From positions 7,939,001 to 8,003,000 of the forward strand of contig AP018172.1 in assembly GCA_002368175.1 (NCBI GenBank): 64,000 nucleotides of DNA, written 5' to 3'. Each line of letters opens with the position of its first letter. Within the stretch, counting starts at the first letter, position 1. The position numbers were made by a program, and so were the translations under genes. A model generated the notes under the pieces. That model had not been told where the DNA came from, made no database searches, and worked only from the letters and a program-made list of their open reading frames with translations. Positions 18,020 through 25,928 of this stretch are shown piece by piece. The stretch is from Calothrix sp. NIES-2098. GTDB taxonomy: Bacteria; Cyanobacteriota; Cyanobacteriia; Cyanobacteriales; Nostocaceae.

Positions 18020-18850
18020 CTAAATTGTCACTTTAGCGATATCTGGTTTGGCAAAGGTATCATCCCAATATTGAGTACAAAGTTCTGGACGCTTGGGAGG
18101 ATTTGCTGTGTAAACAAAAAATAGTGCTGACCTTGATTCTGTACGCAGAGTGCCGTGATGTAACACAGTTCTAGGGTCAGTAATAATCACTGTACCTGCT
18201 TGGCCGGGACAAGATTTCCAAGCTGATTTGGGCACAATTTCTTTTACTTCTTCATCATTAATTCCTAAATATCCGGACTGCCATAGTTTGTAATCAATCT
18301 GATAGGAATTTAAATTAGGAAAAGAAGTTAAAGATAAGGGTATATATTCAAATGGCCCGTGTTTTTCTTCAACATCGTTCAAGTAAATAATTACTTTAAC
18401 CATGCGGCGATCTTCAGAATCTTTATGCCATAGCAGCGTACCAAACTGATTGTAATTAGGTAAATCTTGGCGCAGATGTACACCTTGAAAAGCTACAGGA
18501 AGACCGAGGTAATTTTCAATAATTTTCATCAGCCTTGGTGCATTACCCCAAGTTTTAAATTCAGGTAAATCTGTAACTGTATAGATTTGCGGTAGCTTTT
18601 GGGATTGTTGATTATTGCTACCTCCCATTGTAGAGACTAATTTATGGGCAGATTGAAGTAATTCTGGCGTATTTTCTAATCCTAAATCTGCGAGTGTAGT
18701 TACATATACACCTTCTCGTTTGAGTGCATTTAAAATTATGCGATCGCGTTTTTCTAAAGCAGGTAAATTCTTGCTGTGCTGTAAACGGGATAATCTATAA
18801 CCTAACTCCCAATTTAATGCCGATATTTTACTTTCAACTGTCTTGAGCAT
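18020..18850 (-). CDS. PhyH-like 2-oxoglutarate/Fe(II) dioxygenase family protein (copy 2)
   Basis: This 276-residue protein carries the cupin-type Fe(II) triad: LLWHKDSEDRR (HxD near residue 141), a GPFEYIPLSL loop, and TVLHHGTLRTESRSALFFVYTANPP (distal His followed by an Arg that could bind 2-oxoglutarate). It resembles phytanoyl-CoA hydroxylase-type enzymes. It would hydroxylate or otherwise oxidise a small organic or sugar-linked substrate. The gene lies 12 nt after a close paralogue (18863-19723) and shares nearly every motif with it, so this is a tandem duplication. Its role in HEP synthesis is unknown. Confidence 0.75.
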   Translation of the reverse strand: MLKTVESKISALNWELGYRLSRLQHSKNLPALEKRDRIILNALKREGVYVTTLADLGLENTPELLQSAHKLVSTMGGSNNQQSQKLPQIYTVTDLPEFKTWGNAPRLMKIIENYLGLPVAFQGVHLRQDLPNYNQFGTLLWHKDSEDRRMVKVIIYLNDVEEKHGPFEYIPLSLTSFPNLNSYQIDYKLWQSGYLGINDEEVKEIVPKSAWKSCPGQAGTVIITDPRTVLHHGTLRTESRSALFFVYTANPPKRPELCTQYWDDTFAKPDIAKVTI

Positions 18851-18862
18851 GGCACGATTACT

Positions 18863-19723
18863 TCATTTTATTAATGTGGGAAATGTGTTCGCTTTGATTT
18901 CGTCAGATACTTGACTTAAATTGGGTCTGGGGTAAGTATTGTCCCAGTAGTGAGTACATAGTTGTGGTTGTTTAGGAGGGTTAGCTGTATAGACAAAAAA
19001 CAGTGTTGACCGTTCTTCAGTGCGGAGAGTACCATGATGTATCAGTCTTCTGGTATCAGCAATAATTACTGTACCTGCTGCTCCTGTACAAGATTTCCAA
19101 GCTGATTTTGGGATAATTTCATTTAGGCTTTCATCGTTAATTCCTGAGTACTTAAGCTTGGGTTGAAGGCGATAAAAATTCGGGCGATAGATGGAAGTTA
19201 AAGATAGAGGTACGTATTCAAAAGGCCCGTGCTTTTCTTCGACATCATTTAAGTAGATAATGATTTTTAAAACTCGGCGGTCTTCTATATCTCTATGCCA
19301 TAGTAGAGTTTCAAACTGAGCCTGATTTACAAAGTCTTTGCGTAAATGTACGCCATGATAGGCAATGGGAAGACCAATATAATTTTCGATAATATTATGC
19401 AGCCTTGGTTCTTTACCCCAACCAGAAATTTCTGGTAAATCTGTAACTATGTAAATTTCTGGAGGATTATGCTGATAATCGCTGTAGTTTGCTGTTCCCA
19501 TACTGGGTAGTAAACTGTAAGCAGCATTCAGCATTCTTGTAGTAGAATTAAATCCTAACTCTGCAAGATTTGTAATATAAATACCATCGCGTTGTAGGGA
19601 TTCAACAATTATGCGATCGCGTTCTTCCAGTTTTGGTAAATGGGGAAGATGCTGCAAAATTTTTGCCCTATAAGCTAACTCATATTTCAACGCTAAAACA
19701 TTTCTTTTTAAACTCTTAAGCAT
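18863..19723 (-). CDS. PhyH-like 2-oxoglutarate/Fe(II) dioxygenase family protein (copy 1)
   Basis: A 286-residue paralogue of the next gene downstream. It has LLWHRDIEDRRVLKIIIYLNDVEEKHGPFEY (HxD), an SAWKSCTGAAGTVII strand, and RLIHHGTLRTEERSTLFFVYTANPP (distal His/Arg). Both copies keep the predicted iron ligands, so both could be active. The first ~40 residues (LALKYELAYRAKILQHLPHLPKLEERDRI) form a charged helix also present in the paralogue. It starts 27 nt upstream of the next reading frame's end and is in the same unit as the GT2 gene before it. The likely substrate is a precursor or decoration of the envelope polysaccharide; this is inference. Confidence 0.75.
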   Translation of the reverse strand: MLKSLKRNVLALKYELAYRAKILQHLPHLPKLEERDRIIVESLQRDGIYITNLAELGFNSTTRMLNAAYSLLPSMGTANYSDYQHNPPEIYIVTDLPEISGWGKEPRLHNIIENYIGLPIAYHGVHLRKDFVNQAQFETLLWHRDIEDRRVLKIIIYLNDVEEKHGPFEYVPLSLTSIYRPNFYRLQPKLKYSGINDESLNEIIPKSAWKSCTGAAGTVIIADTRRLIHHGTLRTEERSTLFFVYTANPPKQPQLCTHYWDNTYPRPNLSQVSDEIKANTFPTLIK

Positions 19724-19750
19724 GATAGTTATTTTATTTTGATTGCTAAG

Positions 19751-20764
19751 TTAGAGAGGTTTATTATGGGATTGCAATTCGTGATGAGATTTCTCATTGA
19801 TTTCGGCAATGCTAAACTCTTTCACAGCCATGACATCAAAAACAGATAATCCAATTAAAGCTACAAAGGGAATTACTGTTTTAATCGCTGACATCGGCCA
19901 TCTTCTTAAAGCCCCTAAAAATACTTTCAGACTAACTTCTTTACCGTTTTGCAACAGCATTCTTCGACAAAATTGTTTAGAATAGCTGCTTTCTTCCAGC
20001 TTTAAAATAACTTCAGGTATGTGTTTGTATTGCATTAATAGTGCAGACTTTGGCTCTTTCTGCCAATAACTCACACCAACAATACATTCTAAAAAAGTCT
20101 CTTTCGTAACAATTACACTGCCATTAGCAGCACAATACCCAGCTAAATATGCTAAAGATATCCAATTATTGGCAGCATCTGGCCAAATTTGCAGAGCTTG
20201 TTTTACTAGATCAGTACGGTAGATTGTTGCTGTGAGAAATATGACTGCACCAACACTTTTAGAAAAACAATGTTCAAATATGGCTTTACCATCACCACAA
20301 CCATCTTCACTATCAGCATCAAACCAGCGGTTATCAACTATTGTTGGTGGGTGGACAGCTTCACCAGTAATTTTGTTGCGTCCTGAAAAGTTGAGAAATA
20401 TTAATGATAAATCTTCGTGTTGTTTAAGTTTGTTAATTACGTAGTTAATAGCTCTATCTTGAATAGGATCGTCATCACCAATAGTCCAAACGTATTTGGT
20501 TGTAGCCGAATTTAGGCAATAAAGAATATTCTTCATTACACCTAAATTTTGGTAATGGCGATTAGATTTAAATGTAATATTACTGAGTATTGATTGCCAC
20601 TTTTGAATAACGTATTGAGTTGAGTCTGTGGAACAATTATCAGAGACTAAAATTTCACAGTCAGATTCAAAACCTCTTATAGCTTGAGCCAGCCAAGCTA
20701 ACTGTTTATCTAGTAATTCAGCCCGATTATAAGTAGGTATAGCAATAGTGAGCAATTTATTCAT
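19751..20764 (-). CDS. Glycosyltransferase family 2
   Basis: A 337-residue GT-A protein. The N-terminus is LLTIAIPTYNRAELLDKQL, with ILVSDNCSTDSTQYVI and YVWTIGDDDPIQDRAI (metal-binding DDD near residue 98). The later half has DGCGDGKAIFEHCFSKSVGAVIFLTATIYR and a hydrophobic C-terminal stretch (MSAIKTVIPFVALIGLSVF) that may anchor it at the membrane. It is preceded by a hairpin terminator (20907-20946), so it may begin its own transcription unit with the two dioxygenases. Sugar unknown. Confidence 0.85.
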   Translation of the reverse strand: MNKLLTIAIPTYNRAELLDKQLAWLAQAIRGFESDCEILVSDNCSTDSTQYVIQKWQSILSNITFKSNRHYQNLGVMKNILYCLNSATTKYVWTIGDDDPIQDRAINYVINKLKQHEDLSLIFLNFSGRNKITGEAVHPPTIVDNRWFDADSEDGCGDGKAIFEHCFSKSVGAVIFLTATIYRTDLVKQALQIWPDAANNWISLAYLAGYCAANGSVIVTKETFLECIVGVSYWQKEPKSALLMQYKHIPEVILKLEESSYSKQFCRRMLLQNGKEVSLKVFLGALRRWPMSAIKTVIPFVALIGLSVFDVMAVKEFSIAEINEKSHHELQSHNKPL

Positions 20765-20906
20765 TTAATCTTTTGCGATCTAATTAATGTAAAAAATAAA
20801 TTGTTGTAAGTGATAATTCCAAAATAAAAGGATTAATCCGGAGATTTTTATCTATTTTTGGAGAAAAATACATTTGTTGTTATGGAGTAAAATAATTAAC
20901 ATTAAA

Positions 20907-20946
20907 AATTAACTCAAAACTCTACATTACAGGTTTTGAGTTAATT
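20907..20946 (-). terminator. Perfect 14-bp inverted repeat, probable terminator
   Basis: AATTAACTCAAAAC (20907-20920) and GTTTTGAGTTAATT (20933-20946) pair perfectly around a 12-nt loop. On the minus strand the hairpin is followed by TTTTTAATG. It lies ~70 nt beyond the stop of the epimerase gene (21018-22046) and would stop or attenuate transcription before the GT2 gene. Confidence 0.6.
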
Positions 20947-21017
20947 GTTGCCAGAATAAGCAGTGTGGGCAGTCCCCACCCTACTTGTATTTAACTTTTG
21001 ACTACTACACAGCGATA

Positions 21018-22046
21018 CTATCTTTTATGCCAAAAGAAATCTTGATCGATTTGCTGTGTGCGAATTAGATACTCTAGCTGCTTTAACCGCGTAAATCCTC
21101 TGAACAAGAAAGTATCTTCAGTCATATCAATTTGACTGAACAAATTAAATAGTTGTTGCGCACCAAGTTGGGCATTCCAATCACACTTAAATCCGGGTAG
21201 CATGGTGTTAATTTTCTCAAAAGATACCCGATAGCTGCGGTTGTCTGCACCATTATCTCCAAAGGAAAGCTGACAACCTGTAAATACCTCGGCAATAATT
21301 TCTGCGATTTCTTTGACTCGATAGTTGTTGGTAGTATCTCCAACGTTGAAGATTTGCTTGTGTACAATATCACGAGGTGCTTCAATAGCGCAGACAATGG
21401 CTTTGCAGATATCCAATGCGTGAACTAAGGGACGCCAAGGAGTGCCATCGCTGGTCATTTTGATTTCTTTGCTAGTCCACGCCAACCCAGCTAAGTTGTT
21501 TAAAACAATGTCAAACCGCATCCTGGGAGAAGCGCCAAAGGCTGTTGCATTGCGCATAAAGGTAGGAGAGAAGTCATCATCAGCTAATGGCATTACATCT
21601 CGTTCTACCAAGGTTTTACATTCTGCGTAGGCTGTTTGCGGATTTACAGGTGATTCTTCTGTGACATCACCCTCGGTAGCTACGCCGTAGACGCTGCAAG
21701 AAGACATATAGATAAAGCGGCGTACACCTGCTTCTTTCGCTAACTTTGCTAGGCGAACTGAACCGTGATGATTGATATCGTAGGTAATATTGGGTGCTAA
21801 CTGTCCGGTGGGGTCGTTGGAGAGTTCCGCCATGTGAACCACTGCTTCGACACCTTGCAAATCTTTGAGGATGATATTGCGGATATCTTTATTGAGAGTT
21901 TTGGCTGTCACCTCAGTACCGTTATACAACCAACCAACTTTATAAAAACCAGTATCTACGCCAATAACTTCATGTCCTCGTTCAATTAACAGAGAAGGTA
22001 ATAACGAACCGAGATAACCTTCTGTTCCAGTTACCAATATTTTCAT
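21018..22046 (-). CDS. NAD-dependent sugar epimerase/dehydratase (extended SDR)
   Basis: A 342-residue extended short-chain dehydrogenase. The N-terminal MKILVTGTEGYLGSLL has the GxxGYLG motif, followed by D36-type VIGVDTGF. The catalytic YAECK (YxxxK) lies near residues 143-147, with SSCSVYG upstream. NVGDTTNNYRVKEIAEII is typical of sugar epimerases/dehydratases. It would act on a nucleotide sugar, possibly the CDP-glucose made by the cytidylyltransferase gene in the same island. That would make it the missing 4,6-dehydratase or a 4-epimerase; the exact reaction cannot be read. It corresponds to alr2827, needed for the Hep+ phenotype. Confidence 0.87.
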   Translation of the reverse strand: MKILVTGTEGYLGSLLPSLLIERGHEVIGVDTGFYKVGWLYNGTEVTAKTLNKDIRNIILKDLQGVEAVVHMAELSNDPTGQLAPNITYDINHHGSVRLAKLAKEAGVRRFIYMSSCSVYGVATEGDVTEESPVNPQTAYAECKTLVERDVMPLADDDFSPTFMRNATAFGASPRMRFDIVLNNLAGLAWTSKEIKMTSDGTPWRPLVHALDICKAIVCAIEAPRDIVHKQIFNVGDTTNNYRVKEIAEIIAEVFTGCQLSFGDNGADNRSYRVSFEKINTMLPGFKCDWNAQLGAQQLFNLFSQIDMTEDTFLFRGFTRLKQLEYLIRTQQIDQDFFWHKR

Positions 22047-22208
22047 TGTTGTCTTAGCCTATGTATTTCTATGAGATTGAAGAGTTGAATAAGCTAATTT
22101 GCGTCTTAGTTTTACATTCTTTGGTTAAGCCTGTCATTTGCCTTTTGTATATCCAAATAACAGATCCATTCATGATGTAATTTAGATGCGTTTTAGCTTG
22201 AGTGCCTT

Positions 22209-23159
22209 TTACAGCTTTGAGGTATTGAGAAAAGCCATTTTTAGGAATTTGCGACCCAAGCGTCTCCAGAAAGTATCTCGCCAACCTGACCAAGCTGTCA
22301 TATCAAGATATTGAAAGAACAAATCTTTTTTAGGATGTTGACATTCCACTCGCAATCCCGAACACCAAGGTTTAGGAGAATTTGTAAAGTGAATAATGTA
22401 GGGCTGATGCAGTAGTTGATTATAGATATCTTCAGGAAAAGGACTCTCTTTCCAGGATGAATAATTATAAATTTTCGGCATCTGATTCCATCGCGGATGA
22501 AGTTCTCGCCATTTCCCTGCAAGAACTGCATTTAGCCCATCCTGGTCGTTTCTAACATATTCTCGATTTTGCCTGATATATTCAATAACTTTTTCTCCGA
22601 TGTTTTCATTGCGCCATTTTTCCAAGTTAATGACCAAAAGACCGGAATTAAAGTATTTTTCATCAGGACAAATTCCGAGTTCGTTATAGTTTCTCAAGCC
22701 ATCTGACATTGAAATATATAATTCAACATCATCTTGAACTGCTAGTGCGTAGTTATCTCCTAAATCAAGATTCCATAGTTCTTCTAGATCGCCAGTTACT
22801 ACCATATCTGTATCTAGATAAATCACTTTATCTAAATCTTGGTTTAAAAATTTCGTAATCATCAATCGATAATACGCAGTAACTGTTAAGTGCCTGGTCA
22901 AAACTAGATTTTCAAACTGCGTATTATCTACTGCGATCCATACAATCTTAACTTTTTCTCTGGGAAGGGATTGAGTAATCTTTTGCTTGTTAGCTTTACT
23001 AATTCCTCCATCAAGAATAAATAAGCATATCTGGCGATTACTTTTAATGTTAGCAACTAGCGATCGCACTGTTACAGCAAGCGGCATTGCATAGTTATTA
23101 TCAGCAGCACAAACGATACAAATTGGCTGGATATCTGATATAACTGCCATAATTTTCAC
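22209..23159 (-). CDS. Glycosyltransferase family 8 (LgtC-like)
   Basis: A 316-residue GT8 enzyme. It shows PICIVCAADNNYAMPLAVTVRSL, KVIYLDTDMVVTGDLEELWNLDL (DTD metal-binding motif near residue 105), KYFNSGLLVINLEKW, and DQDGLNAVLAGKWRELHPRWNQM. A C-terminal HFTNSPKPWCSG His motif completes the manganese site. These are the full set for retaining galactosyl/glucosyltransferases. It probably adds galactose or glucose to the HEP repeat unit. No GT8 gene is part of my recollection of the Anabaena block, so this may be a lineage-specific addition. A 162-bp gap follows before the epimerase gene. Confidence 0.9.
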   Translation of the reverse strand: MKIMAVISDIQPICIVCAADNNYAMPLAVTVRSLVANIKSNRQICLFILDGGISKANKQKITQSLPREKVKIVWIAVDNTQFENLVLTRHLTVTAYYRLMITKFLNQDLDKVIYLDTDMVVTGDLEELWNLDLGDNYALAVQDDVELYISMSDGLRNYNELGICPDEKYFNSGLLVINLEKWRNENIGEKVIEYIRQNREYVRNDQDGLNAVLAGKWRELHPRWNQMPKIYNYSSWKESPFPEDIYNQLLHQPYIIHFTNSPKPWCSGLRVECQHPKKDLFFQYLDMTAWSGWRDTFWRRLGRKFLKMAFLNTSKL

Positions 23160-23414
23160 CTTGAGGACTGGTTGGCTGATTTTGGGAATAAAGGGTTGGG
23201 ATGCTATCAGCTACACAGGTGAATTAAGAAATAGTGCCAGTCCTTTCAAGTTCACTATAGCGACTGGCAAATCGCAGAAGTTTTTAGAGAATTAAACTAA
23301 TTGCTAAGTTTAATTCTGGTAGCAAGCTTACAGAAGATTTCAATTTAGTTAAGTAAACAACCTAAAATTCAAATCAAGTATCAAACCTGCTTTACTACTT
23401 AATTTTTTTGCCAA
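23160..23414. other. Intergenic region with two inverted repeats
   Basis: No gene is seen. TGCCAGTC/GACTGGCA (23235-23242 with 23262-23269) and GAATTAAACT/AGTTTAATTC (23289-23298 with 23307-23316) can form hairpins. Neither is followed by a proper U-run on the minus strand. They could be weak terminators between the LhgO-like gene and the GT8 gene, or operator-like sites. Confidence 0.35.
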
Positions 23415-24626
23415 TTAATTGACGGGCATTGCTAGATGTGATTGTTCGGGGACTTGCGCCACAATGGCTTTGCCAATTTCTAAAGAAGAAGTGGCGGCTG
23501 GAGAAGGCGCATTGCAAACATGAATAGAGTTGTGTCCGCGAACAATCAAAAAGTCATCTACCAGAGAACCATCATGCTTCAAAGCTTGGGCGCGGACTCC
23601 TGCGTGGGTAGGAACTAAATCTTCGGCTTGCACTTCGGGAATCAGTTTTTGCAAACTATTGACGAAGGCGGCTTTGCTAAAAGAACGAATAATTTCCTTG
23701 ATTCCTTCATCAGCGTGTTTGGCTGCCAATTTCCAGAAACCGGAGTAAGTCATTACTTCAGCAAAATCTCGCAAGTCAAAGTCGGTTTTGTGATAACCTT
23801 CGCGTTTGAGGCTGAGAACTGCATTTGGCCCGGCATGAACGCTACCATCAATCATGCGGGTAAAGTGAACGCCCAGGAAGGGAAAATCGGGATTGGGAAC
23901 TGGGTAGATGAGAGTTTTGACGAGATAGCGTTTTTCTGGGGTGAGTTCGTAGTATTCGCCTCGGAAAGGCACAATTTTCGCTTGTGGTTCAACTTGACCT
24001 AGTTTAGCAATGCGATCGCTATGCAATCCGGCACAATTAATCACAATGCGAGTTTCAAAACTACCGTTGTTGGTTTCTAATACCTGATTCTTACCGCTGG
24101 GGCGAATTTTCTCAACTTTGGTGTTGAGGCGTAAATCTCCACCCTGTTTGGCAATTAATTCAGCGTATTTCTCGCTAACTTGCTTGTAATTAACAATCCC
24201 TGTGGAAAATACTCTGATTCCGCCGACACAACTGACATGGGGTTCAATTTCTCTCACTTCTTCGGGACTAATTCGCTGGACTTTGATGCCATTTTCTAAG
24301 CCGCGTGTGTAGAGATTTTCTAGGCGGGGTAATTCTGCTTCGGAAGTTGCTACAATTACCTTACCGCAAACTTCATAATCAATGCCATACTCCTGGCAAA
24401 ATTCTACCATTGATTGCGCACCATCACGGCAGAATTTGGCTTTAAAACTTCCAGGCTTGTAATAAATTCCTGAGTGAATTACACCACTATTATTACCTGT
24501 TTGGTGAAATGCCCAGTTACTCTCTTTTTCTAATACTAAAACTCGTGCATTTGGATAGCGTTTGCCTAAAGCCATCCCCGTAGAAAGTCCAACTATGCCC
24601 CCGCCGATAATTGCAAAATCGTACAT
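23415..24626 (-). CDS. lhgO: FAD-dependent L-2-hydroxyglutarate oxidase-like protein
   Basis: A 403-residue DAO-type flavoprotein. The N-terminal YDFAIIGGGIVGLSTGMAL has the GxGxxG FAD site. NNSGVIHSGIYYKPGS is the signature of the LhgO family, with MVEFCQEYGIDYEVCGK, NCAGLHSDRIA, FLGVHFTRMIDGSVHAGPNAV and HVCNAPSPAATSSLEIG. Family length fits. Members oxidise L-2-hydroxyglutarate to 2-oxoglutarate. That product is the co-substrate of the two PhyH-like dioxygenases in the same island, a link worth testing. It follows the cytidylyltransferase by 70 nt and matches alr2826 in position. Confidence 0.85.
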   Translation of the reverse strand: MYDFAIIGGGIVGLSTGMALGKRYPNARVLVLEKESNWAFHQTGNNSGVIHSGIYYKPGSFKAKFCRDGAQSMVEFCQEYGIDYEVCGKVIVATSEAELPRLENLYTRGLENGIKVQRISPEEVREIEPHVSCVGGIRVFSTGIVNYKQVSEKYAELIAKQGGDLRLNTKVEKIRPSGKNQVLETNNGSFETRIVINCAGLHSDRIAKLGQVEPQAKIVPFRGEYYELTPEKRYLVKTLIYPVPNPDFPFLGVHFTRMIDGSVHAGPNAVLSLKREGYHKTDFDLRDFAEVMTYSGFWKLAAKHADEGIKEIIRSFSKAAFVNSLQKLIPEVQAEDLVPTHAGVRAQALKHDGSLVDDFLIVRGHNSIHVCNAPSPAATSSLEIGKAIVAQVPEQSHLAMPVN

Positions 24627-24696
24627 TATTATTGTGTCCGTAAAAATAATTTAGTAGTTAAGAGCTAAATTTGTTTAATAACTCATAACTATTTTC

Positions 24697-25470
24697 TTAC
24701 CATACTTTCCACGGAGCTTGATTGCTTTTCCATAGCTCCTCAAGATAATTTTTATCACGTAATGTATCCATTGGTTGCCAAAAACCGCTATGTTTGTAAG
24801 CTGATAATTGTTCCATATCAGCTAACTTTTCTAATGGTTCTTTCTCCCAAACTGTAGCATCATCAGCAATAAAGTTAATTACTTCCGGTTCTAAGACAAA
24901 ATAACCGCCATTAATCCAAGCACCATCACCTTCGGGTTTTTCGCGAAAACTAGTAATTTTAGTTTGTTCCTGTCCCAAAGAAATCGCCCCAAAACGACCC
25001 GCAGGTTGGACAGCGGTAAGGGTGGCTAAGGTATTTTGTTCTTTATGCAACTTAATTAATTCTGTGATATTTACATCACTGACACCATCACCATAGGTAA
25101 AACAAAAAGTATCGTTACCAAGATGTTCTCTAACTCGTTTTAAGCGTCCGCCTGTCATGGTGTTATCGCCTGTATTTACTAAGGTGACACGCCAAGGTTC
25201 AGCATAGCCAGAATGCACGTTCATCTGATTAAATCGCATATCAAAGGTGACATCTGACATATGCAAGAAGTAGTTAGCAAAATACTCCTTAATGATGTAA
25301 CCTTTATAACCACAACAGATAATAAAATCATTAATACCGTGGGCAGAATAACTCTTCATGATGTGCCATAAAATTGGCTTCCCACCAATTTCTACCATCG
25401 GCTTAGGTCTGATACTGGTTTCTTCACTGAGGCGCGTACCCAGACCTCCAGCCAAAATCACTGCTTTCAT
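24697..25470 (-). CDS. rfbF: Glucose-1-phosphate cytidylyltransferase
   Basis: A 257-residue nucleotidyltransferase starting MKAVILAGGLGTRLSEETSIRPKPMVEIGGKPILWHIM. This has the GGxGTRL signature, the conserved Lys in RPKPM and the family's HIMKSY. FCFTYGDGVSDV (metal-binding Asp) and AFxGFWQPMDTLRDK-type C-terminus (GFWQPMDTLRDKNYLEELW) are diagnostic of RfbF. It makes CDP-glucose from CTP and glucose-1-phosphate. As the first gene of the minus-strand HEP island it corresponds to alr2825, which Anabaena needs for the envelope layer. GAGG stands about 8 nt before the ATG. Confidence 0.92.
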   Translation of the reverse strand: MKAVILAGGLGTRLSEETSIRPKPMVEIGGKPILWHIMKSYSAHGINDFIICCGYKGYIIKEYFANYFLHMSDVTFDMRFNQMNVHSGYAEPWRVTLVNTGDNTMTGGRLKRVREHLGNDTFCFTYGDGVSDVNITELIKLHKEQNTLATLTAVQPAGRFGAISLGQEQTKITSFREKPEGDGAWINGGYFVLEPEVINFIADDATVWEKEPLEKLADMEQLSAYKHSGFWQPMDTLRDKNYLEELWKSNQAPWKVW

Positions 25471-25822
25471 CCAATTACCTCAAAGATTTGCAGGTTGGTT
25501 AATCTTTATTCGCTTTGTTCAATTTACTGTCTAGCGATCGCAAAATAATTTAGGGACTAGTGGTTCTATAAGATCCCCAACTTCTGGTAGAAGTCGGGGA
25601 ACTGACCACCGTAACTCCTCAAAGAACTCCAATCAAGATGAAGCGATTGCACCTGGAATTGAGAAAAATTCATTTGCAAAGTATTTTTCTCCGTCAACAA
25701 TTTAACAACAATTTTTCTATTATTTGTAAAGCCAAGATAAATAAAAAACTTTCATATGTAAAAGATTTATGAATACCTAAAAACTTAAAAATCTCATACT
25801 TGACGAAATCGCAATAGTACCC
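25471..25822. other. Upstream region of the HEP island with a palindromic repeat
   Basis: This ~350-bp region should contain the promoter of the HEP island; no gene is seen. It includes a GCGATCGC site near 25534. An imperfect hairpin lies at 25575-25599 (CCCCAACTTC/GAAGTCGGGG, one mismatch, loop TGGTA), a dispersed repeat of Nostoc-type genomes. I could not assign -35/-10 or NtcA boxes with confidence. Confidence 0.5.
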
Positions 25823-25852
25823 ATAAAAAATAGGGTTAGCTGACGCCAACCC
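25823..25852 (-). terminator. Intrinsic terminator of the kinase-TPR gene
   Basis: On the minus strand GGGTTGGC and GCTAACCC (25833-25852) pair with one mismatch around a 4-nt loop. They are followed by TATTTTTTATGG, a clear U-tract. It lies 77 nt beyond the stop of the 25929-28109 gene and insulates that operon from the HEP island. Confidence 0.75.
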
Positions 25853-25928
25853 CAATCATGCACGGTTTTCTACAATTGTCCCTAATAGTTATGAGTCATT
25901 AAGTAGTGATGAAATTTACTTTTTCCAG

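Noticed and set aside
21660..21700. GCCGTAGACGC-like string resembling the dispersed repeat
   Set aside because: It encodes CSVYGVATEGD, a normal SDR motif region, so this is native gene sequence rather than an insertion.
22069..22293. 74-codon minus-strand frame after the GT8 gene
   Set aside because: It overlaps the GT8 3' end in another frame and looks like a frame shadow; no family motif.
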